A stretch of DNA of 29,208 bases, from the IMG/VR virus record IMGVR_UViG_3300027983_000080, positions 1 through 29,208 of that record; one strand, written 5' to 3'. Position numbers and translations under genes: made by a program. Below the pieces are notes generated by a model. It had not been told where the DNA came from. It made no database searches and saw only the letters and a list, made by a program, of their open reading frames with translations. Position 1 is the first letter of the stretch. Each line of letters begins with the position of its first letter. The DNA comes from a virus. Below are positions 20,442 through 29,208 of the stretch, one piece after another.

Positions 20442-23400
20442 ATGTCTGACGATACTTTCGACCAATCCGAACTAGATTCATTTGTTATTAACGATACTTC
20501 TGAAAAAGATACCCTAGAAGATACTGGTAAAGAAGACTCTTTTGACTCAGCTGAATTAGATAGCTTTGTATCAAAGCAAAATCCTGTCGTAGATACCATA
20601 GATCAAGAAGTGGTAGCTGCACCTGAAACAGACTATGTTCAATCCGCGTCGATAGGTGTCAAAAGAGCCATTGATAAAGTCGATACGTACTTCAACACAA
20701 CTGACCCTTCAAAAGCTGTTAAGAGTAAAGCGTACACCCTTAAGGAAAAAGCTAGTATGCTAGGTATGGCGAACTCTAGCGACTTAGAAGGTGTGCCTGA
20801 TAAAGACATAGATCAAATGCTAATTAAGCGTAAGGCAAATGCTGCGGCTTTAATGTTTCCTGACTTCGTTAATAAGGCAGATGCTAAGTCACTAGAGTAT
20901 ATGTTCAGTAACCCCGAAGTAGTTAATAAGCTTAATAACTCTGCCAAGGCTAGAGCTATGAAGTCTACTACGGTAGAAAAGTTTTTAGCTACCAACAAAG
21001 CTTCAATACTGGCTATGGGTAATAACCTGTCTTTTATAACTGGTAAGACAGACTTTGACGAATGGGCGTACACGTACCAGATACTCGCTTCAGAACGTAT
21101 GGCAAATAATGTTGAGACTAAAGGGACTCCAGTACTCAATAACATGTACGCCAAGTGGCACCCATTTAGTGATAAGAGCGAGTTCAGCTTTGTTGATATT
21201 GCTAAATATATCCTAACTGACCCTGACGGGGCTAAAGCGGCGTACGCTGAAGCGTCTAACTCGGCCTTCTCTGTTGGAGCTTCTATCGCAGGTAGAGTAG
21301 CTGGTGGGGCTGTTGGAGTAGCAGTAGGTGCAGTTGGTAGTCCTATCGGTATGGTAGGCGGTGCAGTAGCTGGGTCCTTCCTTGCTGGTGGTGTAGCCGC
21401 AATGGATGAATTTATCCAAAATGAAATTGCTGAAAAATACACTACCGTAAATGGAGTTATCAATTGGGAGGCACTACGTACTGACATCGATAGTATCAAG
21501 GCCCGTTGGCAGATTGAGGCAGTAGAACACTCACTCATTGGTGCAGTAGCAGAAACTTTAATAGCACCTAAGCTGCTAGGGCTGGCAGGAAAAGTAATCC
21601 CTGACGCAGTAAAAGAAAAAGTAGCTACTAAGGTTTTTAAATCATCAGTAGTAAACGCTCTAGCTAAAGCTGGAAAGTTCACTGGTAAAGTGGGTAAAGA
21701 AGGCGTTAAAGAGTTTGTCGGTGAAGGACTAGGAGGCACTGCCCCTAAGAATATTATCGATTTCCAAAACGGAAGACTTACTACAAACAAAGTATTATCA
21801 AGTGTTAAAGACTTCGCCCGTGAAGGTACTGCTGGGGCAATAACTGCGGGTACTGTGGGATCGTTTACAGTCTCATTAGAGGCCGGACTTAATAAGGCAC
21901 AAGGTAAGATAGATGCGTATAAAGCTGATAATACCCCGCCACCAATTCCACCATCAGCTAAACCTTTCAATGAGCGTACTGCCGAAGAGAGTGCTACTGC
22001 TGACTATAAAACTCGCCAAGCTGAAACTACGGTAGATCATATTGAAGGTATGGATCAGGACGCAGACACGTTAGATAGTGTTACTGATAGGACTGATAGA
22101 GAAAAAGTTAACTTAGTAGATGCTGCCAATGCAGAATCTTTTACTACTGACGATACTACTGATGCAGATGGAGTGGTTACTAGAGGCGTATTTGTAGAAG
22201 GTACTCCTACTGAAGAGAACGTCAACGGTGCCGATCTTAATACTCTTATCGGGGAAGACGTAGCAGTGTTTAAAGAGATACTATCTGAAGATAGATACGT
22301 AGCTTTAGATGCGGCCATTAAGACTGGAGAAAACTTTACGTTTACTTACGGGGAGTGGATTGTAGGTACCAACAAGCTTAAAACAAAGCACCCTACCATT
22401 ACCCATCTAGTCATTAATAAAGAAACAGAAATGTCCGGGTACGAAGCGGTATCCCACCTATCCGAAGTGCTGGACTTGTTACAGTCTCAATACGATAGTC
22501 TAGTTGCCCCTGCCGTGGAGTCTACACCTCCAGCGATACCCGGCATTTCTGCTGATATGATAGCGGATAGTAATACCGCAGCAATCGGACAACGTAAACA
22601 GACAGGTGTAGTAAAATCTGTAACACCAACTGGAAACATTAACCAAGTTAAGTTAACCCTTATCGATGGAAGTGAGCATACGATTGAACTCTACGATAAA
22701 GAATCTGCCCAAGATATTCAGGGCATTGCCGACAATTTATCTAAGCAGTTCTCTAATGCCCTAAAGGCTTCCGGTAACACCCCTGAAATTACCCAGCAAG
22801 CTTCTCTCCAAGGTATCCCTGTCATCATGAGAGTATTAATTAAGAGAGCTAAGGCACTAGGTAAACCTCTTTCAGAAATGGCAAAGAGTATTACTTTCAA
22901 GAGTGATGCTTCTAGCGGTAGTGCTTATATTGGGATGCAAGGGTTAGATAGTAAGTCAGTGGTCTACGGAGTAGGTAGAACGGCGCAACGGGTGTCTACT
23001 GTAGCTCACGAATTTGCTCACGCTATCCTGCACTTCATGACAGTTGATAGTAATGAACTTGAAGCTCAGTCGCAAGCAGGTACGCTAAATGCTGAAGGGA
23101 TAGAGTACCTAGATGTTATTAGGTCCACGGCTAAACTTTTGGGGCTAAATAATATTTCAGAAGTTAATAATATTACAGCCACCACCCTTACAGACCCTAA
23201 GACTGGGAAGATAATAACTAAAAACCAAAGCAGACAGCCACTTACTATGCGAACCGTAGTCCATGAAAAGATGGCCACAACTATGGAAGTGTTTCTCAAG
23301 GCAGGTAAGTTAGAAACTGAAACGATGGAAGTTGAGATGGCCCAAATCCTACTTTACTGGAGAGGGCTTATTCCTTCGGAAGTACTAAGTAGGCAAGCTT

Positions 23401-26400
23401 CAGTGGCAGCGGTAGAAGGCTGGACATACTCAGGAGAGTATCATCAAGCACTTGACCCTACTGACGAAGTGGGACACGTATTTCACGGCATGTATTCGGT
23501 TAATCAGGAAATTGATAAGACTATTGTCCCAATGTTTAACTTCAACTATTTCCCTGTTGAAATCCTTGGCAAGGGTGGGCAGTTAATTATTAATAAACTT
23601 ATTGAAGCCAAGCACACTGCTATCGCTAAAGTATTTGCCAAGATGTACGCGGATTCAATTAATGCCAGACACTTGATAAATACGCCTGAAGCGATTGCTA
23701 AGATGAACAAGAGACTATCTGCAGTCTACGCTTCTACCTACGCTGGTGGAATAGTCATGCAGCTTAATGCTTTAGGGCTTAAAGTTACTGAAGCCATGTC
23801 TAAAGACTTAAGTGCTATTCAAGAGTTGCTTAATAGAAATGCTATCGATAAGGCAGAGTACACAGGTGAGGCAACTACTGACGACATTATAACTTTAACT
23901 GAAGCTGAGTCTGACCCTAGTGACTCTGCTGAAGCTATCATTAGTAGAATGGTTGAAACCTTTACCGGGACTAAGGTAGAAGTATATACGGAAGCCTTGG
24001 AGTCTTTAGGTTATGTGACTGACGATAAGGTTAAGCAAGCATCAGAAGACATGCTTGCTAAAAGTCTACCTGCTATTCTCAATGACCAATTCACCCAGAT
24101 AGTAGCTGCCTTTCCTGTAGAAGCTAAACAGCTTTTTGCCGCATACATTAAGAGTGGCAAGGTATCTTCGAGAGTGGTCAATAAGCAAGTAGCCGTAGCT
24201 GCTGGAGTAGCTATCAATAAAATGCCCGCAAATAAGTTAAGTCTAAAGGGTGCTATTGCGGAAGTACGAACCTCAAATACTGCAGTAGTAAATTTATTCA
24301 ACCAAGGAAAGTACCTTGAAGCTTTAGCGACCAAGTTTGATGGGCTAGTTAAGTCTGGGATAATGGACCGTATTTCTGATATTATGGTTAAAGTTGCTGC
24401 TGCTAAAAAGGCGATAGAGACTTTCAGTTCAGTTAAATACATGTCATCAAAAGAAAATGCAGGTAAGGTCCACCCTGAAACGATGGCCTTTCTAAGAGAT
24501 GTACTTTTCAAAATAGATAATAAAATACCAGTAATTTTTACCAACATTGATTCATTAGACCCTGACTTAAATATGTTCACAGAAATGCTAACTGAAGACA
24601 TGTTGGCGAATATTGCAGGGAAGGAACTAGGCTCTGTCGAGGTAACTCTGGAGCTTGGAGACTACGCTAGAGTAATGGCCAAAGTAGCTGCTCACGGGAT
24701 CAAGCTTGAAAAGGAAGCGCAAGCCTTCTTAGCTACTACCCAAGTTCAGAAGATGAAAGGTGAAGTACTTAAGTCTACAAAAGTTTGGGATGTACGTAGC
24801 TGGCTCCCACAAGTCAACTCCGTACATGGAATATTTAGCGCGTTTTATACTAGTCAAGAGGCGTACCACAGGTCCTTCGTATTCAAAAAGATATATGCTA
24901 TTGAGCAAGGTGAAGCTAAGGCGACTAATGGGGCCAATGAGATTGGGATTAGAATTAAGAAGATGGCAGCAAAATCACTATCAAGAAAATTTGAACCCAC
25001 TACACTTACTCGTACAGGCATTATCGTTAATACCCGTGACCAGCTTATAAGCGTACTTATGCACCTAGGTTCAACATCAGGTAGAGATACCCTGCTTAGA
25101 ACGCATGGAGCAGTTACGGTAGACCCTAATACGGGCACTGACATCCTTATGGAGTCAGAGCTTATGGAAGATTTAAACGACATGTTTAGTCAAGGGGTAA
25201 TTAACGCTGACGATATTAAGCTGGCCAATGATTTATGGAAAGAATTTCCACTACTGCTTGGTATGCTTAAAGAGGTATACCGTAGAGACAAAGGCGTAGC
25301 AGTAGGGGAAATTGTTGCAGTACCATACGATATTGGAGGATTAACTTTAGACGGTGGCTACTGGCCACTATCTACCGACGAAGTAATTCCAGTAGGTGCA
25401 AATTCAGTTAAATTTTTACAGAAAGTATTTGGTGGATCACTTAACTTCGGAAGAACTAAAGAACGTGGAAGCGGTAAAAAAGAACCACTTAAACTAGGCT
25501 TAGGCCCAATGTCTTCTTACGTTAACTACGTAATGAGGGACTACCATATCAAACCACCAATGGCGTTATTCAATGCCTTTATCAATGATACTGAAGTCAG
25601 GGAGCACTTAGTAAATACTAGGCCCGGAGCACTTGAAAATCCTAGTCGCATAGGAAACAACTCTTATGAGACAGGTATCATTGGCGACTGGATCAAAGAC
25701 GTAGATGGGCAGATACGCAGTGACGTAGACCCTAACACGGACAAGCTACTAAACTGGCTAGTCACTAATACTGCAGTAGTTTTTTATTCTATGGATGCAC
25801 TGGCAGCAGTGACCAACCTTGTCTCAGGACTACCCGCTGCGCTACCGTACACTGCAAGCAAGTCAAGACTTACGATGAACGCAGCTTTATGGTTCTTTAA
25901 AAAAGGGACTTTTAACGAGCGTATGCAGCTATCTGAACAGATGAAAGCTAACGAAAAAAGCTTTGTTCAGTACTTTGCAAACACTAATACGGAAGACTTG
26001 TATAGCCAAAAGACTAAGACTAAAGAATTTGTAGATAAAGTTTCAATGACTGCCATGCGAATGTCACAGCATATCCTCGAAAGCATTGTCTGGAATACGG
26101 AGTTTGAATCTCAATCCGCTAAGGGGGTGCCACAAGAAGCTGCAGTAATTAAAGCTGATGCAGTAACGCGGGACACCATAGGAAGTTACTCAATATCCAA
26201 TAGGGCGATAGGGCAGAAAGGCGGGACACTAGGTAGACTACGCAACATGGCAACTATGCACTTGTTTAAGTTTAAAGCATCACTTAACCTAGAAATGAAT
26301 AGGGACGGTGCAACATCTCGCAAGGCCTACATGTCAACAATGCTTATAGGTTCGGCGCTATTATCAACTAAGATCGCCATGGAACTATACGACATGGAGA

Positions 26401-26831
26401 CTCCTGATAAAGCAGGGGAAGATGAAGAAGAGAAGAAGTTTAAAATGCAGTTGCAAATGTACACTGAAATGCTTCCATACTTCTTCGGCTCTTACGGGCG
26501 CATGTTGTCTGCCACTATTAACTTCGGTATAGGGGCAGACTTGTCTATTACCCCTATGGAACAGGCAATCAAGAAGTCATTTAGAGCCCCTAAACGCCTA
26601 GCAGTAATTGCTAAAACTAACAGTACTTTGACCACTAGAGACTTCGCAGATGTTATGGCAATGGCGACTATGTTATCTGGAGTACCTTTCTCAGGACTAG
26701 CAAACCTTAGTGACATAGGTACTACGTTTAGCGACCATGACAAGCTATCGAAAGAGCGTAGGAAAGAGGATGCCCTTAGAATACGTTACACACAGGAGTT
26801 TGACCGAAAGTACAATCCATTGATTGATTAA
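20442..26831 (+). CDS. Giant internal virion / ejection protein with HEFAH zincin-like motif (2129 aa)
   Basis: By position the counterpart of T7 gp16 (1318 residues), but far larger. The N-terminus carries a repeated peptide FD..ELDSFV (6-15 and 34-43). Residues about 277-316 are a Gly/Ala/Val membrane-active zipper (GASIAGRVAGGAVGVAVGAV). Residues 854-864 read VAHEFAHAILH, an HExxH zinc-binding motif; E942 or E949 in VHEKMATTMEVFL (940-952) could be the third ligand. No lytic transglycosylase motif was seen. The C-terminal 400 residues are helical, with a hydrophobic stretch near 1780-1800 (VFYSMDALAAVTNLVSGLPA). Probably ejected to help DNA cross the envelope; the protease-like motif may aid degradation of cell wall proteins or self-processing. 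Confidence 0.8.
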   Translation: MSDDTFDQSELDSFVINDTSEKDTLEDTGKEDSFDSAELDSFVSKQNPVVDTIDQEVVAAPETDYVQSASIGVKRAIDKVDTYFNTTDPSKAVKSKAYTLKEKASMLGMANSSDLEGVPDKDIDQMLIKRKANAAALMFPDFVNKADAKSLEYMFSNPEVVNKLNNSAKARAMKSTTVEKFLATNKASILAMGNNLSFITGKTDFDEWAYTYQILASERMANNVETKGTPVLNNMYAKWHPFSDKSEFSFVDIAKYILTDPDGAKAAYAEASNSAFSVGASIAGRVAGGAVGVAVGAVGSPIGMVGGAVAGSFLAGGVAAMDEFIQNEIAEKYTTVNGVINWEALRTDIDSIKARWQIEAVEHSLIGAVAETLIAPKLLGLAGKVIPDAVKEKVATKVFKSSVVNALAKAGKFTGKVGKEGVKEFVGEGLGGTAPKNIIDFQNGRLTTNKVLSSVKDFAREGTAGAITAGTVGSFTVSLEAGLNKAQGKIDAYKADNTPPPIPPSAKPFNERTAEESATADYKTRQAETTVDHIEGMDQDADTLDSVTDRTDREKVNLVDAANAESFTTDDTTDADGVVTRGVFVEGTPTEENVNGADLNTLIGEDVAVFKEILSEDRYVALDAAIKTGENFTFTYGEWIVGTNKLKTKHPTITHLVINKETEMSGYEAVSHLSEVLDLLQSQYDSLVAPAVESTPPAIPGISADMIADSNTAAIGQRKQTGVVKSVTPTGNINQVKLTLIDGSEHTIELYDKESAQDIQGIADNLSKQFSNALKASGNTPEITQQASLQGIPVIMRVLIKRAKALGKPLSEMAKSITFKSDASSGSAYIGMQGLDSKSVVYGVGRTAQRVSTVAHEFAHAILHFMTVDSNELEAQSQAGTLNAEGIEYLDVIRSTAKLLGLNNISEVNNITATTLTDPKTGKIITKNQSRQPLTMRTVVHEKMATTMEVFLKAGKLETETMEVEMAQILLYWRGLIPSEVLSRQASVAAVEGWTYSGEYHQALDPTDEVGHVFHGMYSVNQEIDKTIVPMFNFNYFPVEILGKGGQLIINKLIEAKHTAIAKVFAKMYADSINARHLINTPEAIAKMNKRLSAVYASTYAGGIVMQLNALGLKVTEAMSKDLSAIQELLNRNAIDKAEYTGEATTDDIITLTEAESDPSDSAEAIISRMVETFTGTKVEVYTEALESLGYVTDDKVKQASEDMLAKSLPAILNDQFTQIVAAFPVEAKQLFAAYIKSGKVSSRVVNKQVAVAAGVAINKMPANKLSLKGAIAEVRTSNTAVVNLFNQGKYLEALATKFDGLVKSGIMDRISDIMVKVAAAKKAIETFSSVKYMSSKENAGKVHPETMAFLRDVLFKIDNKIPVIFTNIDSLDPDLNMFTEMLTEDMLANIAGKELGSVEVTLELGDYARVMAKVAAHGIKLEKEAQAFLATTQVQKMKGEVLKSTKVWDVRSWLPQVNSVHGIFSAFYTSQEAYHRSFVFKKIYAIEQGEAKATNGANEIGIRIKKMAAKSLSRKFEPTTLTRTGIIVNTRDQLISVLMHLGSTSGRDTLLRTHGAVTVDPNTGTDILMESELMEDLNDMFSQGVINADDIKLANDLWKEFPLLLGMLKEVYRRDKGVAVGEIVAVPYDIGGLTLDGGYWPLSTDEVIPVGANSVKFLQKVFGGSLNFGRTKERGSGKKEPLKLGLGPMSSYVNYVMRDYHIKPPMALFNAFINDTEVREHLVNTRPGALENPSRIGNNSYETGIIGDWIKDVDGQIRSDVDPNTDKLLNWLVTNTAVVFYSMDALAAVTNLVSGLPAALPYTASKSRLTMNAALWFFKKGTFNERMQLSEQMKANEKSFVQYFANTNTEDLYSQKTKTKEFVDKVSMTAMRMSQHILESIVWNTEFESQSAKGVPQEAAVIKADAVTRDTIGSYSISNRAIGQKGGTLGRLRNMATMHLFKFKASLNLEMNRDGATSRKAYMSTMLIGSALLSTKIAMELYDMETPDKAGEDEEEKKFKMQLQMYTEMLPYFFGSYGRMLSATINFGIGADLSITPMEQAIKKSFRAPKRLAVIAKTNSTLTTRDFADVMAMATMLSGVPFSGLANLSDIGTTFSDHDKLSKERRKEDALRIRYTQEFDRKYNPLID

Positions 26832-26871
26832 TAACTGCGTATGATGTTACACTTGTACAAATAGGGGAAAT

Positions 26872-28155
26872 ATGACCATACCTTTAAGTACTATATCGTA
26901 CGACCAATATACAGGTGACGGCTCTTTAAGTGTCTACCCTATTACTTTCCCTACTTATGAGACTTCTACCGTTAAGGTGTTTGTATCTACTAGAGCAGAA
27001 TGGGACCGTATACAAACCATTGCACCTATTACCGAAATAGTTTTAAGTACTGACTACGTTATAAATAACATAGGTAAGCCTAGTACTTCGGTAACTCTAC
27101 TAGATGCTTCTGACGTACCCGTTGACTGGGTAGGTCCAATACCTGCTAGACAAATATGGCTTGATGCTAGTGGGTTTTTAAAAACAGGATACTTCCTATT
27201 TATAGAGTTCATATCTAACCCGATGCGACCTTCAGTATTGTCCCATGGCAATCAACTTGTTCCTGCCTTATCGAAAGATTTAGACAGGCTTACTATGCAT
27301 GTTAAAGCTCTCGACCATAAATTACTAGAAAGTTTTAGTTACCTTAATAACCTTGCAACTGGTGGACAGGTAGGCGACCTACTTCCTACTGACGGTGTAT
27401 TAGGGGATTACTTAGAGCATGACGGTATAGAAGCAATTTGGCAGACAGGTGTTTTTTCTGGATTCTCTGCTAGGTACAACACTGCACTAGACTTACCAGA
27501 CCTACGTGCAGCTTTACTTTATATATTTAACTTTTCGTATGTTGCCCCAACTATATCTCTATCGTGCTCTCCATCTCAGACAGTACGTGAGAAGGGGTCT
27601 GACGTAGCTGCAGTTACTATGAACGCTACAACTGTTAAGAAAGCTTTAGATATTACTGCGGTAACGCACTTTAGAAATAGCGTACTTGTAGAAACTGAAG
27701 CGGCTCCACAAGCAGGTGGAGGCCTTGAGAGTTATGTAGACTCAACTCCTTTCTCAGACACTATGACATTCTTTTCGAAAGTATTTGACGGTACTACGCT
27801 TGTACAGTCAAACACAGTTACCTACTCATACGCGTACCCTTACTACGAAGGTGTTGGCGCAGCAGCTTTGGATTCAACTGGAATTGTAACTAACTTAACT
27901 AAGGTAGTTAGAGCTTCAACTGCTACTGTTGCGGTGACTAGTTCTCCTGTTGGGCAGAAGATTTACTTCTGTTACCCAGCAGCATACGCAGACTTAACAT
28001 CTATCCTTGACCCAAGTAGTTTTGAAGTTCTCTCAGCGTTCACCAAGAGGTTGGTAACTATTACTGGCCTAGACGGAACGCCTCAGTCTTATAAGGTGTA
28101 CGAGTTGAACGCATTAACTACTCAGACTGGGTATACGATAACTTTTAAAAGGTAA
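26872..28155 (+). CDS. Tail fibre-type protein with T7 gp17-like N-terminal attachment domain (427 aa)
   Basis: Residues 1-150 fit the T7 tail fibre anchor: 'ISYDQYTGDGSLSVYPITFP', 'TVKVFVSTRAEWDR', 'LSTDYVINNIGKPSTSVTLL' and 'SHGNQLVPALSKDLDRLTMH'. A short stalk follows (LESFSYLNNLATGGQVGDLL). Residues about 222-427 form a separate beta-rich domain (PTISLSCSPSQTVREKGSDV; YPYYEGVG; YFCYPAAYADLTSILDPSSF; GYTITFKR end), a composition I associate with phage adhesion or baseplate domains. The receptor-binding portion of T7 gp17 is absent, so it may be an adaptor to which further proteins attach. Ribosome site GGGGAAAT. Confidence 0.75.
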   Translation: MTIPLSTISYDQYTGDGSLSVYPITFPTYETSTVKVFVSTRAEWDRIQTIAPITEIVLSTDYVINNIGKPSTSVTLLDASDVPVDWVGPIPARQIWLDASGFLKTGYFLFIEFISNPMRPSVLSHGNQLVPALSKDLDRLTMHVKALDHKLLESFSYLNNLATGGQVGDLLPTDGVLGDYLEHDGIEAIWQTGVFSGFSARYNTALDLPDLRAALLYIFNFSYVAPTISLSCSPSQTVREKGSDVAAVTMNATTVKKALDITAVTHFRNSVLVETEAAPQAGGGLESYVDSTPFSDTMTFFSKVFDGTTLVQSNTVTYSYAYPYYEGVGAAALDSTGIVTNLTKVVRASTATVAVTSSPVGQKIYFCYPAAYADLTSILDPSSFEVLSAFTKRLVTITGLDGTPQSYKVYELNALTTQTGYTITFKR

Positions 28156-28161
28156 TTGATA

Positions 28162-28824
28162 ATGGGTATTAATCTAGTCACAAATTTTTCAGTAGGTGTG
28201 CCTTCACCGCTTGATGACCGTGACGTTGTTGCCGACATAGCTGCCCGTGATGCTATTGCTGCTGGAGTTCGGTATCCGGGTATGGGTGTTCACGTAATTG
28301 ATTCAGATGGCTTTGGTCTTGTAAAGAACTACCAACTAGTCGGAGGCATAACTAATAGTGATTGGGATGAGTTTGCTGGTGGAGGTTCAGGTGGGATATC
28401 TGAATGGGTGGATGCAACGGTCTACGCTCTAGATGCTCAGGTAGTTTTCGAAAACAGTATTTACAAGTGTACTACTGCCCATACTTCAAGTGCTGCCTTC
28501 ATTACTGACATAGCTAATTGGACCAAGATATTATCTTATGACACAGTAGTTACTTCGGTAGTAGGAGATAGGACGGCAGATTACAGTGACGATGTTCTAT
28601 TAGTAGATTGTTCAGCGTTCAATGTTACTATCACAATAACGCTACCTGCGGCAGTAGACGCTAAGAAAATTTTAACCATTAAGAGAATAGATAATACTGC
28701 TTACGATGTAATTATCATTAGGGTAGGGGCAGACCTCATCGACGGTCAAACATCAATAACACTTTTCAGACAGTACGACTCTATTCGGTTAGTAGGTACG
28801 TCAACACTTTGGAGCGTAATATGA
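28162..28824 (+). CDS. Fibre-associated protein with carbohydrate-binding-module-like domain (220 aa)
   Basis: ATG at 28162 is preferred over the TTG at 28156 (AAAGG lies nine bases upstream). Residues 15-75 (DDRDVVADIAARDAIAAGVR ... DWDEF) are a segment common at the start of phage fibre proteins. Residues 81-122 resemble the chitin-binding CBM5/12 fold: W82, 'ATVYALDAQVVFENSIYKCT' and 'ITDIANWTKI', with aromatics at positions typical for sugar stacking. The C-terminal third (VTITITLPAAVDAKKILTIK; LIDGQTSITLF; STLWSVI) is the beta-rich pattern frequent in phage tail proteins. Probably surface or receptor binding. Its stop overlaps the next ATG (ATGA). Confidence 0.7.
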   Translation: MGINLVTNFSVGVPSPLDDRDVVADIAARDAIAAGVRYPGMGVHVIDSDGFGLVKNYQLVGGITNSDWDEFAGGGSGGISEWVDATVYALDAQVVFENSIYKCTTAHTSSAAFITDIANWTKILSYDTVVTSVVGDRTADYSDDVLLVDCSAFNVTITITLPAAVDAKKILTIKRIDNTAYDVIIIRVGADLIDGQTSITLFRQYDSIRLVGTSTLWSVI

Positions 28825-29208
28825 TAAAAATACTCATAGCATTTGCACTGACCTTTAATGCACTTGCAGCTAACTTACCTCTTTCTGTTAAGGGGCAAGG
28901 TTCGACAATTATTAAGAACGTTACTGACCTTACGCTACCTAATCAACAGGTAACATCCCTTGGCAAAAACACAGTCCACTTAGAAACTGGCAACAATAAC
29001 ATCCTCCACAATCCAAGCTTCGAGCAAGCTACATTAGATGCTGGGGTTACTACATGGAACCACGGGGCACTAGCTCCAACTCTTGAAGAGTCAAGCACTG
29101 TAATTGCAGGTAAAAAAGTATTGGTCTTTAGTGCTTCGGCACAAGCGATTCTACTTACCCAAAGCTCAACTCTATATGAAGCGGCATTTGCTGACGGTGT
29201 TCAATGCC
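28821..29208 (+). CDS. Partial tail/adsorption-type protein with N-terminal secretion signal (C-terminus beyond window)
   Basis: Open from ATG 28821 to the window edge (129 codons). It begins MIKILIAFALTFNALA, a short basic start, a hydrophobic core and an AxA-type site after residue 16, followed by mature ANLPLSVKG. The next part (TGNNNILHNPSFEQATLDAG) contains the 'ILxNPSFE' motif seen at the start of carbohydrate-binding-like beta-sandwich domains in phage and bacterial surface proteins. A signal peptide on a virion-type protein is unusual. Coupled by ATGA to the preceding gene. It may be exported, e.g. to modify the host surface, or the peptide may be cleaved during release. Confidence 0.65.
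   Translation, partial: MIKILIAFALTFNALAANLPLSVKGQGSTIIKNVTDLTLPNQQVTSLGKNTVHLETGNNNILHNPSFEQATLDAGVTTWNHGALAPTLEESSTVIAGKKVLVFSASAQAILLTQSSTLYEAAFADGVQC

Noticed and set aside
20813-21970. 385-codon antisense frame in the giant protein gene
   Set aside because: Shadow of an Ala/Gly/Val-rich coding sequence; no ribosome site, composition (Pro, Ser, Ala) typical of antisense frames.
26872-29208. Diversity-generating retroelement, as in BPP-1
   Set aside because: No reverse transcriptase gene and no adenine-biased template/variable repeat pair is visible in the window.

Overview
The window is a contiguous piece of a tailed, podovirus-type bacteriophage genome (Caudoviricetes). It carries almost the whole virion morphogenesis module on the + strand: small and large terminase, portal, scaffold-like protein, major capsid, cement, tail tube adaptor, tail nozzle, three internal/ejection proteins, fibre and adsorption proteins. 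Very small, mostly unrecognisable genes lie on the - strand. The head genes resemble the Bordetella phage BPP-1 block (portal, Bbp19-like, scaffold, capsid, Bbp16-like cement). The tail and core genes follow the T7 order (gp11, gp12, gp14, gp15, gp16, gp17-like). Canonical sigma70-like promoters and strong Shine-Dalgarno sites fit a bacterial host, probably Gram-negative; the sequence alone does not name it.

Layout. (1) 1-4123, - strand: a leftward operon of twelve tightly packed small genes, including a 26-residue membrane peptide and a tandem paralogue pair, running off the left edge. It starts at a near-consensus promoter at 4176-4204. (2) 4205-5741: a 1.5 kb region without credible genes. 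It holds scattered TGTCAAGC motifs, a 14.5-copy octamer array, four iteron-like copies, a 21-bp direct repeat pair, competing C/G-run hairpins that look like an attenuator, three AT-rich repeats, a strongly structured RNA ending in an intrinsic terminator (about 5322-5591), and a second structured element directly upstream of the small terminase gene. (3) 5742-13575, + strand: packaging and head genes. (4) 13604-20371: tail tube and core proteins. (5) 20442-26831: a 2129-residue giant virion protein with an HEFAH zincin motif. (6) 26872-29208: fibre-type and adsorption proteins, the last starting with a secretion signal peptide and cut by the window edge.

The divergent arrangement around 4.2-5.7 kb suggests a control centre (early leftward promoter, candidate origin or operator array, attenuator, RNA gene) between early leftward and late rightward transcription. 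The best candidate for something undescribed is this region, above all the terminated structured RNA next to the terminase genes and the TGTCAAGC sites that also overlap the early promoter.
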